Positions 10,001-18,533 are shown, counted from the stretch's first letter. The stretch: 64,000 nt of DNA from Stenotrophomonas sp. 169 (GCF_014621775.1 NZ_CP061204.1:3988501-4052500); one strand, 5' to 3'. A program made the numbers and translations. The notes: generated from the letters alone by a model not told the origin.

Positions 10001-10143
10001 ATGGGCGGTGCGTTTCGTGGCAGCGCCGCCGCATTGGCCACCTGATGGGGAGCCGATGACGGGCCTGCGGTTGGCTCCTGCTCCTGTCTCACAGACGGGT
10101 GGGGAGCATGAGCAGCCGCGGCGGCGCGGGTGGGCGATAGCAT
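7042..10143 (-). CDS. Large protein of unknown function with kinase-like motifs (effector-like)
   Basis: 1033 residues, no signal peptide or membrane segment. Residues 1-45 are Ala/Pro/Ser-rich and likely disordered, as in secreted effectors. Residues 48-270 carry, in kinase order, a Lys in a beta-strand setting (WRVKQS, K80), a helix with E88 (SAQEVAMAKL), a possible catalytic loop NWDQLNYRMENFG (D233, N236, N241) and DFG (257-259); spacing is reminiscent of HipA or lipid-kinase folds but not canonical. A helical middle follows, with an IQ-like segment RIQGAWKRYEAQ at 797-808, then an Ala/Gln-rich helical tail at about 855-950. It stands alone between the ThuA and uvrD genes. The motif assignment is inference; the family is not recognised. 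Confidence 0.6.
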   Translation of the reverse strand: MLSPTRAAAAAHAPHPSVRQEQEPTAGPSSAPHQVANAAALPRNAPPILDLTGAKAIKWQGAGSGAAIRIELNREQWRVKQSDCSAQEVAMAKLFQLTGLTVPETALASPLSTQAGAAPSVASRFEEAFYDLGTFLTTEHALARVSKNDPQAAQRYSALQLAHQDATAACGQLLAQANVAQPWELPPELHAAHAKSDKARFDALERMNRMLPTALRCEQLRHYVASRWLANWDQLNYRMENFGYTMRNGEPVGMSLDFGACGPLGFRNLRTGVMMPKEASKDVAICQRPPSLFPMPPAFKVYADEFDAMGCDPGPLHDTLRWPYGFQSETIAELFRPPADPDSAVCDTLAEMGYRLSLIPEMAIGAVTETYWQPPAQARPNAWPDPSVLTVLLSERRDAMLRRFDSVQLVDWVQADPTRAQRVRKEMSEAMQPLMQTSTGYDAERMIEARHEALLRTVEPCAVPTLNSMHREIRSLQAFHNAVSRLGDGLTTGDDKVVSAAAAELMSPDVYQSLLQSLDFGPGYQPHSVAAFTANQDWLLLMRKLVQERRVDAKAVAALLMTPIEYAAYPASVGFHTVDRPEVGMAFIQLLEALIEVPNGVTREVIRAQLLKAKQPGTANYFSALLQSDAAQGWIDRLKASQLWPSSAEVSEHRSLHAANMFKLRSGMFKLRNAVLGSDTSLGETNFSVVRAKMELQQLVEEVDLAYCPAKQLLLESKLFRQDVFSKVTLVSYDELNSLDHAVTDAVGEAWRDALRKYPALRGVPVPASLLEQQQQEAARGYTEQMQADRHGPASTRIQGAWKRYEAQVLAQPQMTRSERGLAWKQCIEQAADEIGSMVSGREIPIVPQVETASIASQVHTHAARQASEAAAVQAAEQAQSQAQKQAAAQASQQARESAQSHAAEQAKKAVPSLAATAVAAHAQAAAAKAAQKHAADKAAHEAASRAARDTAISNIQFKDEVNTRLALLRAPDVQGVASSSRQTTAQIAQRLTALQDDRLNEPLEARLRALRDPPAAAGASAGRTRIALREKK

Positions 10144-10254
10144 GGACAGTTCCGGCGTTTACGGCGGGACACAATGCAGGTGTGAATCGCCACCGGCTTT
10201 CACAAACGCCGCCTTCGATTCATCAAATAAATCCACCGGGCCGCTGCGCGGGTG

Positions 10255-12444
10255 TCATGCCGCCGTCAGATTCGCATACGCCATCACCAACCACTTGCTA
10301 CCGGCGTCAGCGAACTCGACCTGCACGCGCGCGTGCGAACCGCTGCCTTCGTAATCAGTGACCATGCCTTCGCCGAACTTCGGATGCGTGACCAGCGTGC
10401 CCAGCTTCATCGGCGGCACGTCCAGCGACGCGTGGCCGGCATTGCGGCTGGCGCCCAGCGAAGAAGGCCGTGACACCTGCACCTTCGGCCGCACTTCATG
10501 GAGCAATTCACGCGGGATCTCGCGCAGGAACCGCGATGGCACACCGTAGTTGTCCTGGCCATGGATGCGCCGTGATTCGGCGTAGCAGAGCACCAGCTTC
10601 TGCCGTGCGCGGGTGATGCCCACATAGGCAAGCCGACGCTCTTCTTCCAGGCGCCCGCTTTCTTCCAGCGAGCGCGCACTCGGGAACAAGCCATCTTCCA
10701 TGCCGGCCAGGAACACCAGCGGGAATTCCAGCCCCTTGGCCGAGTGCAGCGTCATCAGCTGTACGCCGTCTTCATTGGCCTGTGCCTGGCCTTCACCCGC
10801 CTCCAGCGCTGCATAGGCGAGGAAGGCGACCAGCTCGTCCATGTCTTCGACTTCCTCGACATCATCGGCACGACGCACGAAGCGCGACGCCACCGAGACC
10901 AGTTCGTCGAGGTTGTCGGTGCGGGACTCCGAATCCAGCGCGTTGCGGCTTTCCTTGCTCCAGTGTTCGCGAAGCAGCGAGCGCGACAGCACGTGGTCGA
11001 TGCGCTCGGCGAGCGTCATCTCTGCGGTCTGCGCCTGCAGTTCGTTGACCAGCATCAGGAAACCGGCCAGTGCGTTGCGTGCACGCCCGGCCAGCGCGCT
11101 GCCCTGGGTGACCAGCATGGTGGCTTCCCAGAGCGAAATACCCTGCGCGCGCGCTTCGCGGCGCACTTCGTCGAGGGTGCGATCGCCGATGCCGCGCGTG
11201 GGCGTGTTGACCGCGCGCTCGAACGCTGCGTCGTCGTTGCGATTGGACAGCAGCCGCAGGTAAGACAACGCGTCCTTGATTTCCGCGCGCTCGAAGAAAC
11301 GCATGCCACCATAAACGCGGTAAGGCACCTGCTCGCTCAGCAGGACTTCTTCCAGCGCGCGCGACTGCGCATTGCTGCGGTAGAGCACCGCCACTTCGCC
11401 GTGGCTGCCGCCATCGCGCACCCACTGACGTGCGCGTTCGACGACGTAGCGCGCCTCGTCCATCTCGTTGTAGGCCGCGTACAGATCGATCGGGTCACCG
11501 TCGCCGCTGTCGGTCCACAGCTCCTTGCCGATGCGGTCCGGGTTGTGCGCGATGACCGCGTTGGCGGCGCCGAGGATGTTGGCGGTGGACCGGTAGTTCT
11601 GCTCCAGGCGGATGGTCTGCGCGCCGGGGAAATCACGCAGGAACCCCTGCACGTTTTCCACCTTGGCACCGCGCCAGCCGTAGATCGCCTGGTCATCGTC
11701 ACCGACCACGAAGACATGTCCGGTGTCGCCCGCCAGCACCCGCACGAAGGCGTACTGGATGGAGTTGGTGTCCTGGAATTCGTCGACCAGTATCTCGCGG
11801 AAGCGAGCGCGGTAATGGGCCAGCAGGGCCGGGTTGTCACGCAGCAGCTCGTGGGCGCGCAGCAGCAGCTCGGCGAAGTCGACCAGGCCGGCGCGGTCGC
11901 AGCGCGCCTGGTACTCGATGTAGGCCTGGCGCATGGTGTCCAGCCACGCGTCATGCGGCTCGGGCTGGATGTGCTGCGGCCGCCGGCCCTCGTCCTTCTG
12001 CTCGTTGATCCACCAGGCGATCTGCTTGGGCGGGTACTTGCCATCATCCAGTTCAAGCGCCTGCACGACCCGCTTGACCAGCCGCAGCTGGTCATCCGAA
12101 TCCATCACCTGGAAGGAATCGGGCAGCTTGGCGTCCGCCCAATGCAGGCGCAGCAGGCGGTTGGCCAGTCCGTGGAAGGTGCCGATCCACGCGCCGCGAC
12201 TGCCATTGGGCAGCTGCGCGTCGATGCGGTGCCGCATCTCGCCGGCGGCCTTGTTGGTGAAGGTCACCGCGAAGATGCCATGGGTCGGCACGCCGAATAC
12301 TTCGTGCAGCCACGCAATGCGGTGGGTCAGTACGCGCGTCTTGCCGGAGCCGGCACCGGCCAGCACCAGGTGGTGGCCGGGAGGGGCGGAAACGGCATCG
12401 CGCTGGGCCGGGTTCAGGCCATCAAGCAAGTGGGAGACATCCAT
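10255..12444 (-). CDS. uvrD: DNA helicase II
   Basis: 729 residues, a superfamily 1A 3'-5' helicase acting in nucleotide excision and mismatch repair. Motifs are in order: Q motif (LNPAQRDAV), Walker A AGAGSGKT, Ia (FTNKAAGEM), Walker B LVDEFQDTN, III (GDDDQAIYGWRGA), IV (LEQNYRST), V (LMTLHSAKGLEFPLVFL) and VI (YVGITRARQKL). The C-terminal tail ends in a small domain near GSHARVQVEFADAGSKWLVM, the Tudor-like RNA polymerase-contacting part of UvrD. The length fits the family. The flavoprotein gene upstream on the same strand ends 9 nt before the start. Confidence 0.97.
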   Translation of the reverse strand: MDVSHLLDGLNPAQRDAVSAPPGHHLVLAGAGSGKTRVLTHRIAWLHEVFGVPTHGIFAVTFTNKAAGEMRHRIDAQLPNGSRGAWIGTFHGLANRLLRLHWADAKLPDSFQVMDSDDQLRLVKRVVQALELDDGKYPPKQIAWWINEQKDEGRRPQHIQPEPHDAWLDTMRQAYIEYQARCDRAGLVDFAELLLRAHELLRDNPALLAHYRARFREILVDEFQDTNSIQYAFVRVLAGDTGHVFVVGDDDQAIYGWRGAKVENVQGFLRDFPGAQTIRLEQNYRSTANILGAANAVIAHNPDRIGKELWTDSGDGDPIDLYAAYNEMDEARYVVERARQWVRDGGSHGEVAVLYRSNAQSRALEEVLLSEQVPYRVYGGMRFFERAEIKDALSYLRLLSNRNDDAAFERAVNTPTRGIGDRTLDEVRREARAQGISLWEATMLVTQGSALAGRARNALAGFLMLVNELQAQTAEMTLAERIDHVLSRSLLREHWSKESRNALDSESRTDNLDELVSVASRFVRRADDVEEVEDMDELVAFLAYAALEAGEGQAQANEDGVQLMTLHSAKGLEFPLVFLAGMEDGLFPSARSLEESGRLEEERRLAYVGITRARQKLVLCYAESRRIHGQDNYGVPSRFLREIPRELLHEVRPKVQVSRPSSLGASRNAGHASLDVPPMKLGTLVTHPKFGEGMVTDYEGSGSHARVQVEFADAGSKWLVMAYANLTAA

Positions 12445-12453
12445 GCCCCCATT

Positions 12454-13857
12454 TTACGGCATCGCTGCTTCGAGCTCCTGCACGGCGTGACGCGCGGCGT
12501 TCTGCGCTTGCTGACGCAGTTCAGGCACGGCCAGGCTCTCCCACAGGGTGCCTATGCGCAGGCTGCCGAGCACGGCGATATCCGCGTGGGCCGTGCCGTC
12601 TGCATCGAGCAGCCGGTCACCCTGCGGCGCGCTGTCCACACCCAGTCCGTGCGGACCGGGCCGCGCCAACCCCTCGGCGAGCAGCTGCCGCAGCAGGGGA
12701 TTGCGCAGGCCATCGGCACGCGTCTCCACGCCCGTGGCGTTGACCAGGGCACCAAGGTGCCAATGCCGCAGCGTGTCCTGGGCGCTGTGCGCCGCCAGCT
12801 GCAGGCCGTCTTCGGTTTCCACCACGCCCCGCAGCCGCGCACGGTGCTGCAGCAGGCGCCCGTCGCGCATCGCGTCGCGCAGGTGGGCGTGTACATCGGG
12901 ATCGATCCGGTGCCGATGCACATCCCACTGCCGCGCAACGTGGCGCAGGAAGCGGCGCTGGTCGGCAGCATCCAGGCTTTGCCACAGCGCTTGGCCGAGC
13001 GGACGGATGCGTTCCATCACGCTCTGCCAGGGAATGCCACGCGCGGCCGCATCGCGGGCGTGCTGGCGCAGAGCACGCATGCGGCCGCGCAGCGACAGGG
13101 CGAGCAAGGGCTGCGGGTCGAACTCCGCTGCGGCGCCATGCGCATGCGGCAGGGGCAGCAGGCCGTGGCGGGAGAACACATGGATCACACCGGTCTGCCC
13201 CGCCGCCGACAGGGCCAACACGCTGTCCACCATGCTCAGCCCGGAGCCGATGATGCCGATCGCGTCGTCACCCGCCAGCAGGCGCACGCCATCGTAGTCC
13301 CAGGCTTCTGCGACCTGCTCGTGCGGCAGGGCATCGGCACCGGCCACGGGCATCGGGCGGACGCTGTTGCCGCAGGCCAGGACAACCTGCCGCGCGATCG
13401 CCGTACGCCCGTCGCCGAACTGCAGCTGGAGCCCATCGTCGGCACGACGGAGCGCAAGTATCGGCTGCTGCACCACCTCAAGCTGCGCGACGCTGGTCTG
13501 TTGCGCCTCGGACAGACGCTGCCGCAGGTAGGCCGCGTAGTGATGACGCGAGACGAAGCGGGTGGCGAGGGTTGCGTCGTCATCCTGCGGATAGGCCGCC
13601 ACCGCGCGCAGATACTCGACGAAGTCCGCCGGCTGGTCCGGCAGCGCGCTCATCCGCCCGGCCGGTACGTTGAGCAGGTGCTGCGGCACGCGGGTGGCGT
13701 AGGCGATGCCTTCGGCCAGCGTGGAAGCGGGCTCGAACAGCTGCAGCTGCAGCGGGTGGCGCGCATGGCGAAGCGCCTGCAGGGCGACCATCACGCCGGC
13801 GGCGCCGCCCCCGATGATGGCCAGGTCGATGCGGTGTGGATGCGCTTGATCGTTCAT
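12454..13857 (-). CDS. FAD/NAD(P)-binding protein (NAD_binding_9 family)
   Basis: 467 residues. The N-terminus has a Rossmann FAD site (DLAIIGGGAAGVMVALQAL, glycines near residues 16-21), and a second nucleotide motif is visible at DDAIGIIGSGLSMVDSVLAL. The layout matches the FAD-NAD(P)-binding family (PF13454 type) of about 460 residues, whose reactions are mostly unknown. The ATG at 13857 is chosen because the conserved part starts there; the frame is open further upstream but that part overlaps the cardiolipin synthase gene. It lies 34 nt after that gene and 9 nt before uvrD on the same strand. Confidence 0.85.
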   Translation of the reverse strand: MNDQAHPHRIDLAIIGGGAAGVMVALQALRHARHPLQLQLFEPASTLAEGIAYATRVPQHLLNVPAGRMSALPDQPADFVEYLRAVAAYPQDDDATLATRFVSRHHYAAYLRQRLSEAQQTSVAQLEVVQQPILALRRADDGLQLQFGDGRTAIARQVVLACGNSVRPMPVAGADALPHEQVAEAWDYDGVRLLAGDDAIGIIGSGLSMVDSVLALSAAGQTGVIHVFSRHGLLPLPHAHGAAAEFDPQPLLALSLRGRMRALRQHARDAAARGIPWQSVMERIRPLGQALWQSLDAADQRRFLRHVARQWDVHRHRIDPDVHAHLRDAMRDGRLLQHRARLRGVVETEDGLQLAAHSAQDTLRHWHLGALVNATGVETRADGLRNPLLRQLLAEGLARPGPHGLGVDSAPQGDRLLDADGTAHADIAVLGSLRIGTLWESLAVPELRQQAQNAARHAVQELEAAMP

Positions 13858-13891
13858 GACTCGATTGTAGGCGATGGGCAGCGGGCTGCCT

Positions 13892-15310
13892 TTACATGAG
13901 CGCGTCGGCCAGGCGGGCGATGCCTTCACGGCTGCGACGCCAGGCGGCACGCCTGCGCCACTGGTCCAGTTCCAGTGGGCGGGAGTGGCGCAGGTATTCC
14001 GCTTCGATGTCCAGCAGCTGGCGCACGATCTTGCGGTCGTAGCACAGCAGGCCGATCTCGGCATTCAGCGCGAACGAGCGAATATCGAGATTGATCGACC
14101 CCAGCAAGGCGATGTCCTCGTCAACGCTCAAGTGCTTGGCATGCAGGAAGTGGGGCTCGTACAACGCGATGCGCACGCCACTGCGCAGCAGTTCATCGTA
14201 GTACGCCTCCTGCGCCCAGGCGGTCAGCACGGCATTGCTGCTGGCCGATACGATCAGCTGCACATCCACGCCGGACAGCGCTGCGATGCGCAGGGCACTG
14301 AGCGTGGCTTCATCAGGCACGAAGTACGGCGTTACCAGCACGATGCGGCGGCGGGCGAGGTGGATCAGCGCGTTGACCGCATCGCGTGCGTTGCTGAACG
14401 GATACGCCGGTCCGCTGGGCAGCAGCTGGGTGGCGATGTCCTCGGTGCATACCGGCACATCGGCCATCACGTCCAGGCGCTGGCCGGTTTCCATGTACCA
14501 GTCGCTGGCGAACACCGCTTCCAGATGGGCCACGGCGGGGCCGCGCACGCGCGCCACCAGTTCCCGGTTCGGATGGCCCGGCACGAAACCGGCATCGGCC
14601 AGGTTCTGCGAGCCGATGTAGCCGACCTTGTTGTCGATCACCGCGATCTTGCGGTGGTTGCGCAGATCCATGCGTCCGCTGCGGCGCCAACGCAGGCCAC
14701 CCGGCAACATCGCGCGCACGTCGATGTCGCGCGCCAGCAGGCGCTTGCGGTACGCGCGCAGGCCGCGTTTGGCACCCACCGCGTCCAGCAGCAACCGGCA
14801 GTGCACGCCACGCGCGGCGGCACGCTGCAGCGCTTCCACGATGGCCTCGCCGACCCGATCATCGAACATCAGGTAGTACAGCAGGTGCACGCGCTCTTCG
14901 GCCTGGTCGATGTCGGCGATCAGATGGGTCAGCGACTCGTCATACCCGGTCAGCAGGTCGAGCGCATTGCCATGCACCGGCATGAAGTCGCCCTGGCGCT
15001 CCACCAGCGGCACCACCTCGGCCACCGCGGTGTCCGGGCAGGGTTGCCAGCGCAGCGCGGCCTGCAGCGCCTGTTCCTCGCGGATCACCTGCGAGGCCTC
15101 GGCCTGACGCCGCACGCGCTCGGCGGACAGCCACGGATGGCCGAACAGCAGATACAGGGGCAGGCCCAGCAACGGCACGAAGCCCACCAGCAGCAGCCAA
15201 CTGCGCGCTGCGCCCGGGGTGGTGCGGGTGGGGATCCAGAACAGCGCCGCCAGCCGGATCAACCAGTCCAGCAGCAACAACCATGACCCCAGCATCCACT
15301 CGAACAGCAT
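13892..15310 (-). CDS. cls: Cardiolipin synthase (phospholipase D superfamily)
   Basis: 472 residues. Two N-terminal membrane segments (LLLLDWLIRLAALFW and LLLVGFVPLLGLPLYLLFG) anchor it to the inner membrane. Two PLD catalytic motifs follow: NHRKIAVIDNKVGYIGSQN and HAKHLSVDEDIALLGSINLD, each with HxK and a downstream acidic or Asn residue. It condenses phosphatidylglycerol into cardiolipin. The start is uncertain: ATG at 15310 (MLFEWMLG) or at 15340 (MQVDVPTG); neither has a clear ribosome site, and the rpmG terminator lies just upstream. The order matches ClsA/ClsB-type enzymes. Confidence 0.92.
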   Translation of the reverse strand: MLFEWMLGSWLLLLDWLIRLAALFWIPTRTTPGAARSWLLLVGFVPLLGLPLYLLFGHPWLSAERVRRQAEASQVIREEQALQAALRWQPCPDTAVAEVVPLVERQGDFMPVHGNALDLLTGYDESLTHLIADIDQAEERVHLLYYLMFDDRVGEAIVEALQRAAARGVHCRLLLDAVGAKRGLRAYRKRLLARDIDVRAMLPGGLRWRRSGRMDLRNHRKIAVIDNKVGYIGSQNLADAGFVPGHPNRELVARVRGPAVAHLEAVFASDWYMETGQRLDVMADVPVCTEDIATQLLPSGPAYPFSNARDAVNALIHLARRRIVLVTPYFVPDEATLSALRIAALSGVDVQLIVSASSNAVLTAWAQEAYYDELLRSGVRIALYEPHFLHAKHLSVDEDIALLGSINLDIRSFALNAEIGLLCYDRKIVRQLLDIEAEYLRHSRPLELDQWRRRAAWRRSREGIARLADALM

Positions 15311-15363
15311 CGCATCGCCCGTCGGAACATCGACCTGCATTCTGGCACGGGCGGCAAGGAGGC

Positions 15364-15390
15364 AAAAAAAAACCCGCCTCGCGGCGGGTT
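15364..15390 (-). terminator. Rho-independent terminator of rpmB-rpmG
   Basis: On the minus strand: AACCCGCC-GCGA-GGCGGGTT followed by a long T run. An 8-bp perfect stem with a tetraloop, 32 bp after the rpmG stop codon. Confidence 0.92.
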
Positions 15391-15422
15391 CTTTCTTCGG
15401 GGAGACCCGTAATCCGCAAGGA

Positions 15423-15587
15423 TTACTTGATCTTGCCTTCCTTGTACGGGACATGCTTGCGCACGACCGGATCGTACTTCAGGAATTCCATCTTCCCGGG
15501 GGTGTTCTTCTTGTTCTTGTCCGTCGTGTAGAAGTGGCCGGTACCGGCCGTCGAAATCAGACGGATCTTGTCGCGCTTGCCTGCCAT
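15423..15587 (-). CDS. rpmG: 50S ribosomal protein L33
   Basis: 54 residues, [20 protein letters not shown] at the start and [14 protein letters not shown] at the end, the usual length and sequence for L33. This is a form without the four zinc-binding cysteines (the C- type). A strong ribosome site GAGGAG precedes the ATG. It is the second gene of rpmB-rpmG, 10 nt after rpmB, and is followed by a clear terminator. Confidence 0.97.
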   Translation of the reverse strand: MAGKRDKIRLISTAGTGHFYTTDKNKKNTPGKMEFLKYDPVVRKHVPYKEGKIK

Positions 15588-15597
15588 GATTTACTCC

Positions 15598-15834
15598 TCA
15601 GACCTTTTCGCCGCGCGCACGCAGCTCAGCCAGAACGGAGTCGATACCGTTCTTGTCGATGGTGCGCAGTGCATGCGCGGAAACACGAAGCTTGACCCAG
15701 CGGTTCTCGCTGGCAACCCAGAAGCGGCGCTCGTGCAGGTTGGGCAGGAAACGACGACGGGTCTTGTTGTTGGCGTGCGAGACGTTGTTACCCGTCTGCA
15801 CTCGCTTGCCGGAAACTTGGCATACGCGGGACAT
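15598..15834 (-). CDS. rpmB: 50S ribosomal protein L28
   Basis: 78 residues, [20 protein letters not shown] then [17 protein letters not shown] and a C-terminus [20 protein letters not shown], the full L28 family pattern. It is the first gene of the rpmB-rpmG operon. The 270 bp upstream, to the glycosyltransferase gene on the other strand, hold its promoter; no confident -35/-10 pair could be picked. Confidence 0.97.
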   Translation of the reverse strand: MSRVCQVSGKRVQTGNNVSHANNKTRRRFLPNLHERRFWVASENRWVKLRVSAHALRTIDKNGIDSVLAELRARGEKV

Positions 15835-16105
15835 TGCGCACCTCGATAGTAGTTGTTGTCAGCCCGTAGCCCGGGCGACGGCGGCCTCGATGGTTGCCCA
15901 CCACACGTCAAGAGAATCAAAGGGTTACGCTGACCTGGGCGGACCGGAGGACGTGTTCCCGGCCCCGCCGCCCGGAATCAACCGGACACAGCGAGCCGCG
16001 AAGTATGCCGCGAACGGGACCTTGGCGCAAGCGCGCTCCGGGCCACCCCTCAGGGATCGGGCCGGTACACAGCGCCCTGCCCCGGCGCCTGCTACACAGA
16101 GCCCC

Positions 16106-17329
16106 ATGAAACTGCTCGCACTCACCTACGGTACCGAAGGCGATACCCGCCCGCTGACCCTGCTCTGCCGAGGCCTGATGGACGCCGGCCACGAGGTGAT
16201 GCTGCTCGCGGATGGCAGCACGCTGGGCAGCGCACGTCAGCTGGGTGTGCCCCATGCGGCACTCGACGGCGACATCCACGAAGAAGTGGTGGCGCTGCTC
16301 GCCCGCGGCAACAGCCCGCGCGCCGCCAGCCGGGGACTGGCACGGATGGCCCAGCGCCATGTCGGGGCCTGGATGTGTCAGGCCGATGCAGTGGCCAAGG
16401 ACTGCGATGCCGTGCTGACCGGCGGGCTGGCGGCCTTCGTCGGCATGAGCGTGGCGGAACACCATGGCCTTCCCCTGATCGGCACCGGCATGATCCCGAT
16501 CACGCCCACCGGCGCGTTTCCTTCGCCGTTCCTGCCACCGGGCTGGACCCCGGCGCTGCTCAACCGGGCGAGCTATCGGCTGGTCAACCAGCTGATCTGG
16601 CGGCAGTTCCGCGGCCCGATCAACGACGCGCGCCGGGCAGTGCTGGATCGACCTCCACGACGCAGCCCGTGGACGGACGTGCCGATGCTCTATGGTATTT
16701 CCCCCAGTCTGGTGCCGGCTCCGCCGGACTGGCCGTCCGACCATCGGATCTGCGGGCAATGGCGGATGCCGGAGACGCTGGAATGGGCACCGGATGCGGC
16801 CTTGCAGGCGTTTCTCGATGACGGCGAGCGTCCGGTGTATGTCGGCTTCGGCAGCATGACCGGCTTTGATCGTGAGGCCGTGCTGACCGCGCTGCTGCGC
16901 ATGTTGGATGGGCGACGCGTGCTGTTGTCGCCTGGCTGGTCCGGCATGCCACAGGTGGCGTTGCCGTCCAGCGTCCATGTGATCGACGCGGTGCCCCACG
17001 AAAAGCTGTTTCCGCTCACCTCGCTGGTGATTCACCACGGCGGCAGCGGCACCACACACTCGGCCTGCCGGGCGGGCGTGCCGTCGATGGTGATGCCCTT
17101 CGCGGCCGACCAGTTCTTCTGGGCAGATCGCCTGCACCGCCTGCGCGTGGCCCCACGCGCGCTGTCGGCGAAGCGACTAACCGCTGCATCGCTGGCGGAA
17201 GCGTTGGCCTTCGTCGAACAGGCCGAAACGCACACACGCGCCGCTGCGTTGGGCCAGCGAATGGCAGGCGAAGACGGCGTGGGCCACGCGGTGGCCGCGA
17301 TACAGGCGGCCCTCCCCACAGCCCGGTAG
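16106..17329 (+). CDS. UGT-type glycosyltransferase (GT1 family)
   Basis: 407 residues with the two Rossmann-like halves of GT-B enzymes. The N-terminal half begins MKLLALTYGTEGDTRPLTLL, close to sterol- and macrolide-type UGTs. The C-terminal half holds YVGFGSMTGFD, VIDAVPHEKLFPLTSLVIHH, the donor-sugar block HHGGSGTTHSACRAGVPSMV and PFAADQFFWADRL. It should transfer a sugar from a nucleotide donor to a small lipophilic acceptor, not known here. The TAG stop is supplied by the GTAG head of the repeat array that begins at 17326. It may be a laterally acquired gene, but base composition does not stand out. Confidence 0.88.
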   Translation: MKLLALTYGTEGDTRPLTLLCRGLMDAGHEVMLLADGSTLGSARQLGVPHAALDGDIHEEVVALLARGNSPRAASRGLARMAQRHVGAWMCQADAVAKDCDAVLTGGLAAFVGMSVAEHHGLPLIGTGMIPITPTGAFPSPFLPPGWTPALLNRASYRLVNQLIWRQFRGPINDARRAVLDRPPRRSPWTDVPMLYGISPSLVPAPPDWPSDHRICGQWRMPETLEWAPDAALQAFLDDGERPVYVGFGSMTGFDREAVLTALLRMLDGRRVLLSPGWSGMPQVALPSSVHVIDAVPHEKLFPLTSLVIHHGGSGTTHSACRAGVPSMVMPFAADQFFWADRLHRLRVAPRALSAKRLTAASLAEALAFVEQAETHTRAAALGQRMAGEDGVGHAVAAIQAALPTAR

Positions 17330-17642
17330 CGCCGAGCCGTGCTCGGCGAGCACGCAGCGCGGCCTGTATCCGACATCGCACCGCCGAACGCATCCGCCGA
17401 GCGTGGCTCGGCGCTACAAAGATGTGCCGCCAGCCCGGTAGCGCCGAGCCATGCTCGGCGAGCGCGCAGCGCGGCCCGTATCCGACATCGCATCGCCGGA
17501 CGGATTCCGCCGAGCGTGGCTCGGCGCTACAAAGATGTGCCGCCAGCCCGGTAGCGCCGAGCCATGCTCGGCGAGCGCGCAGCGTGGCCTGTATCCGACA
17601 TCGCATCGCCGGACGGATTCCGCCGAGGGTGGCTCGGCGCCA
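17326..17642. repeat. Tandem array of paired GTAG hairpins (SMAG-like, three units)
   Basis: Three units begin with GTAG at 17326, 17438 and 17551, a period of 112-113 bp. Each unit has a plus-oriented hairpin GTAGCGCCGAGCCATGCTCG and, about 70 bp on, its mirror image CGCCGAG-CGTGG-CTCGGCGCTAC. Spacers between the hairpins (GCAGCG..CCGACATCGCA) are also conserved, so the array grew by tandem duplication. The last hairpin has a mismatch and lost its CTAC end. The first GTAG supplies the stop codon of the upstream glycosyltransferase. Confidence 0.9.
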
Positions 17643-17658
17643 GGGGCTAGACGCGTGT

Positions 17659-18531
17659 TCACCAGCTCATGGCGACGGCGGCTTCACCGAGTTGGTCGGC
17701 CAGCGCAGGATCGGTGGCATGCAGTGCGACGAAATCCCGCGCACAGGCCGCGAACTCTCCCGCAGCGGCCTGTGCGGCGTCCACGGCTTGCTGGTGGTAC
17801 TGAATCAACAGGGCGGGCAGTCCGGGCGTGTCCCTGGTACGCAATGAAAGCCACAGCGCTCCAATCAAGCGCGCGCGGCGACTGCACAGGTCCTGATGGT
17901 TGAGCTGGAAGAACGCGATGGTCACCAGTGCGCGTTCGAAATCCCGTCCCCGGTCATGCCGCGGCACAGCCAGCACACCCGCAAAACGGATCAGGCTCGC
18001 CGGATCGACATCCAGATGGCCGAGGGGATAAATCAGCAGCGGATCTTCGGCCATGGCGGTGTCCGGATGAGCAGCGCGCGTGCTGCGCGCCCGGCGGACC
18101 GGGAAGTAATCCGCCTTCAAGGTCGAGTTGCAGCGCGTGCAGGCGATGACGTAGTTCAACGGATGGTAGGCGAGCAGGTAGTAGCCACGTCGGCTGGCCC
18201 GCCCCAACCGGCACGGCGGCACGAAGCCCACGGCGCCCTTTCCGGTCGCCGGCGGCCACGTCTTCACCCGCGACTTGGGCCTGAAATGCTCTACCTCATG
18301 CACTTTGCTGCTCAGCTCCCTGCCGGCCAGACGGGTCTCGCAGTACGCGCATTTCTCGTGCTGCAGTTCGATGTAGATGTCTTTTATCTCGCCCCAGAAG
18401 TCCTGCCCTTCCACGTAGCGTCCTGTACGCCGATACATCGCTTTCCTGCTCTTGGCCCTGGCCAGCCACGACGGCCGATGGGCGGCAATGGCAGCGTACA
18501 GGACGTCGGTTTCGGTCTCGATCCGTATCAT
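17659..18531 (-). CDS. ptuB: HNH endonuclease, PtuB-like
   Basis: 290 residues. The HNH core is intact: zinc cysteines CAYC (61-64), EVEHFRPKSR (H82 as the HNH histidine), N126 in HPLNYVIACTRC and the second pair CTRC (131-134). The C-terminal half is helical and unmatched. The ATG at 18531 lies 2 nt after the stop of the ATPase gene, so the two are translated together. ATPase plus HNH nuclease in this order is the Septu (PtuA-PtuB) anti-phage pattern; retrons use the same pair with a reverse transcriptase, which is absent here. Function is inferred from this pairing. Confidence 0.8.
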   Translation of the reverse strand: MIRIETETDVLYAAIAAHRPSWLARAKSRKAMYRRTGRYVEGQDFWGEIKDIYIELQHEKCAYCETRLAGRELSSKVHEVEHFRPKSRVKTWPPATGKGAVGFVPPCRLGRASRRGYYLLAYHPLNYVIACTRCNSTLKADYFPVRRARSTRAAHPDTAMAEDPLLIYPLGHLDVDPASLIRFAGVLAVPRHDRGRDFERALVTIAFFQLNHQDLCSRRARLIGALWLSLRTRDTPGLPALLIQYHQQAVDAAQAAAGEFAACARDFVALHATDPALADQLGEAAVAMSW

Positions 18532-18533
18532 GC

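Noticed and set aside
7042..10143. Type IV secretion (X-Tfe) effector call for the large protein
   Set aside because: The C-terminal conserved XVIPCD-type block was not seen, and no secretion genes or immunity gene lie next to it.
10744..13899. 1051-codon plus-strand open frame across uvrD and the flavoprotein gene
   Set aside because: Antisense to two well-supported genes; low-complexity composition (Gln, His, Arg, Val) and no known motif.
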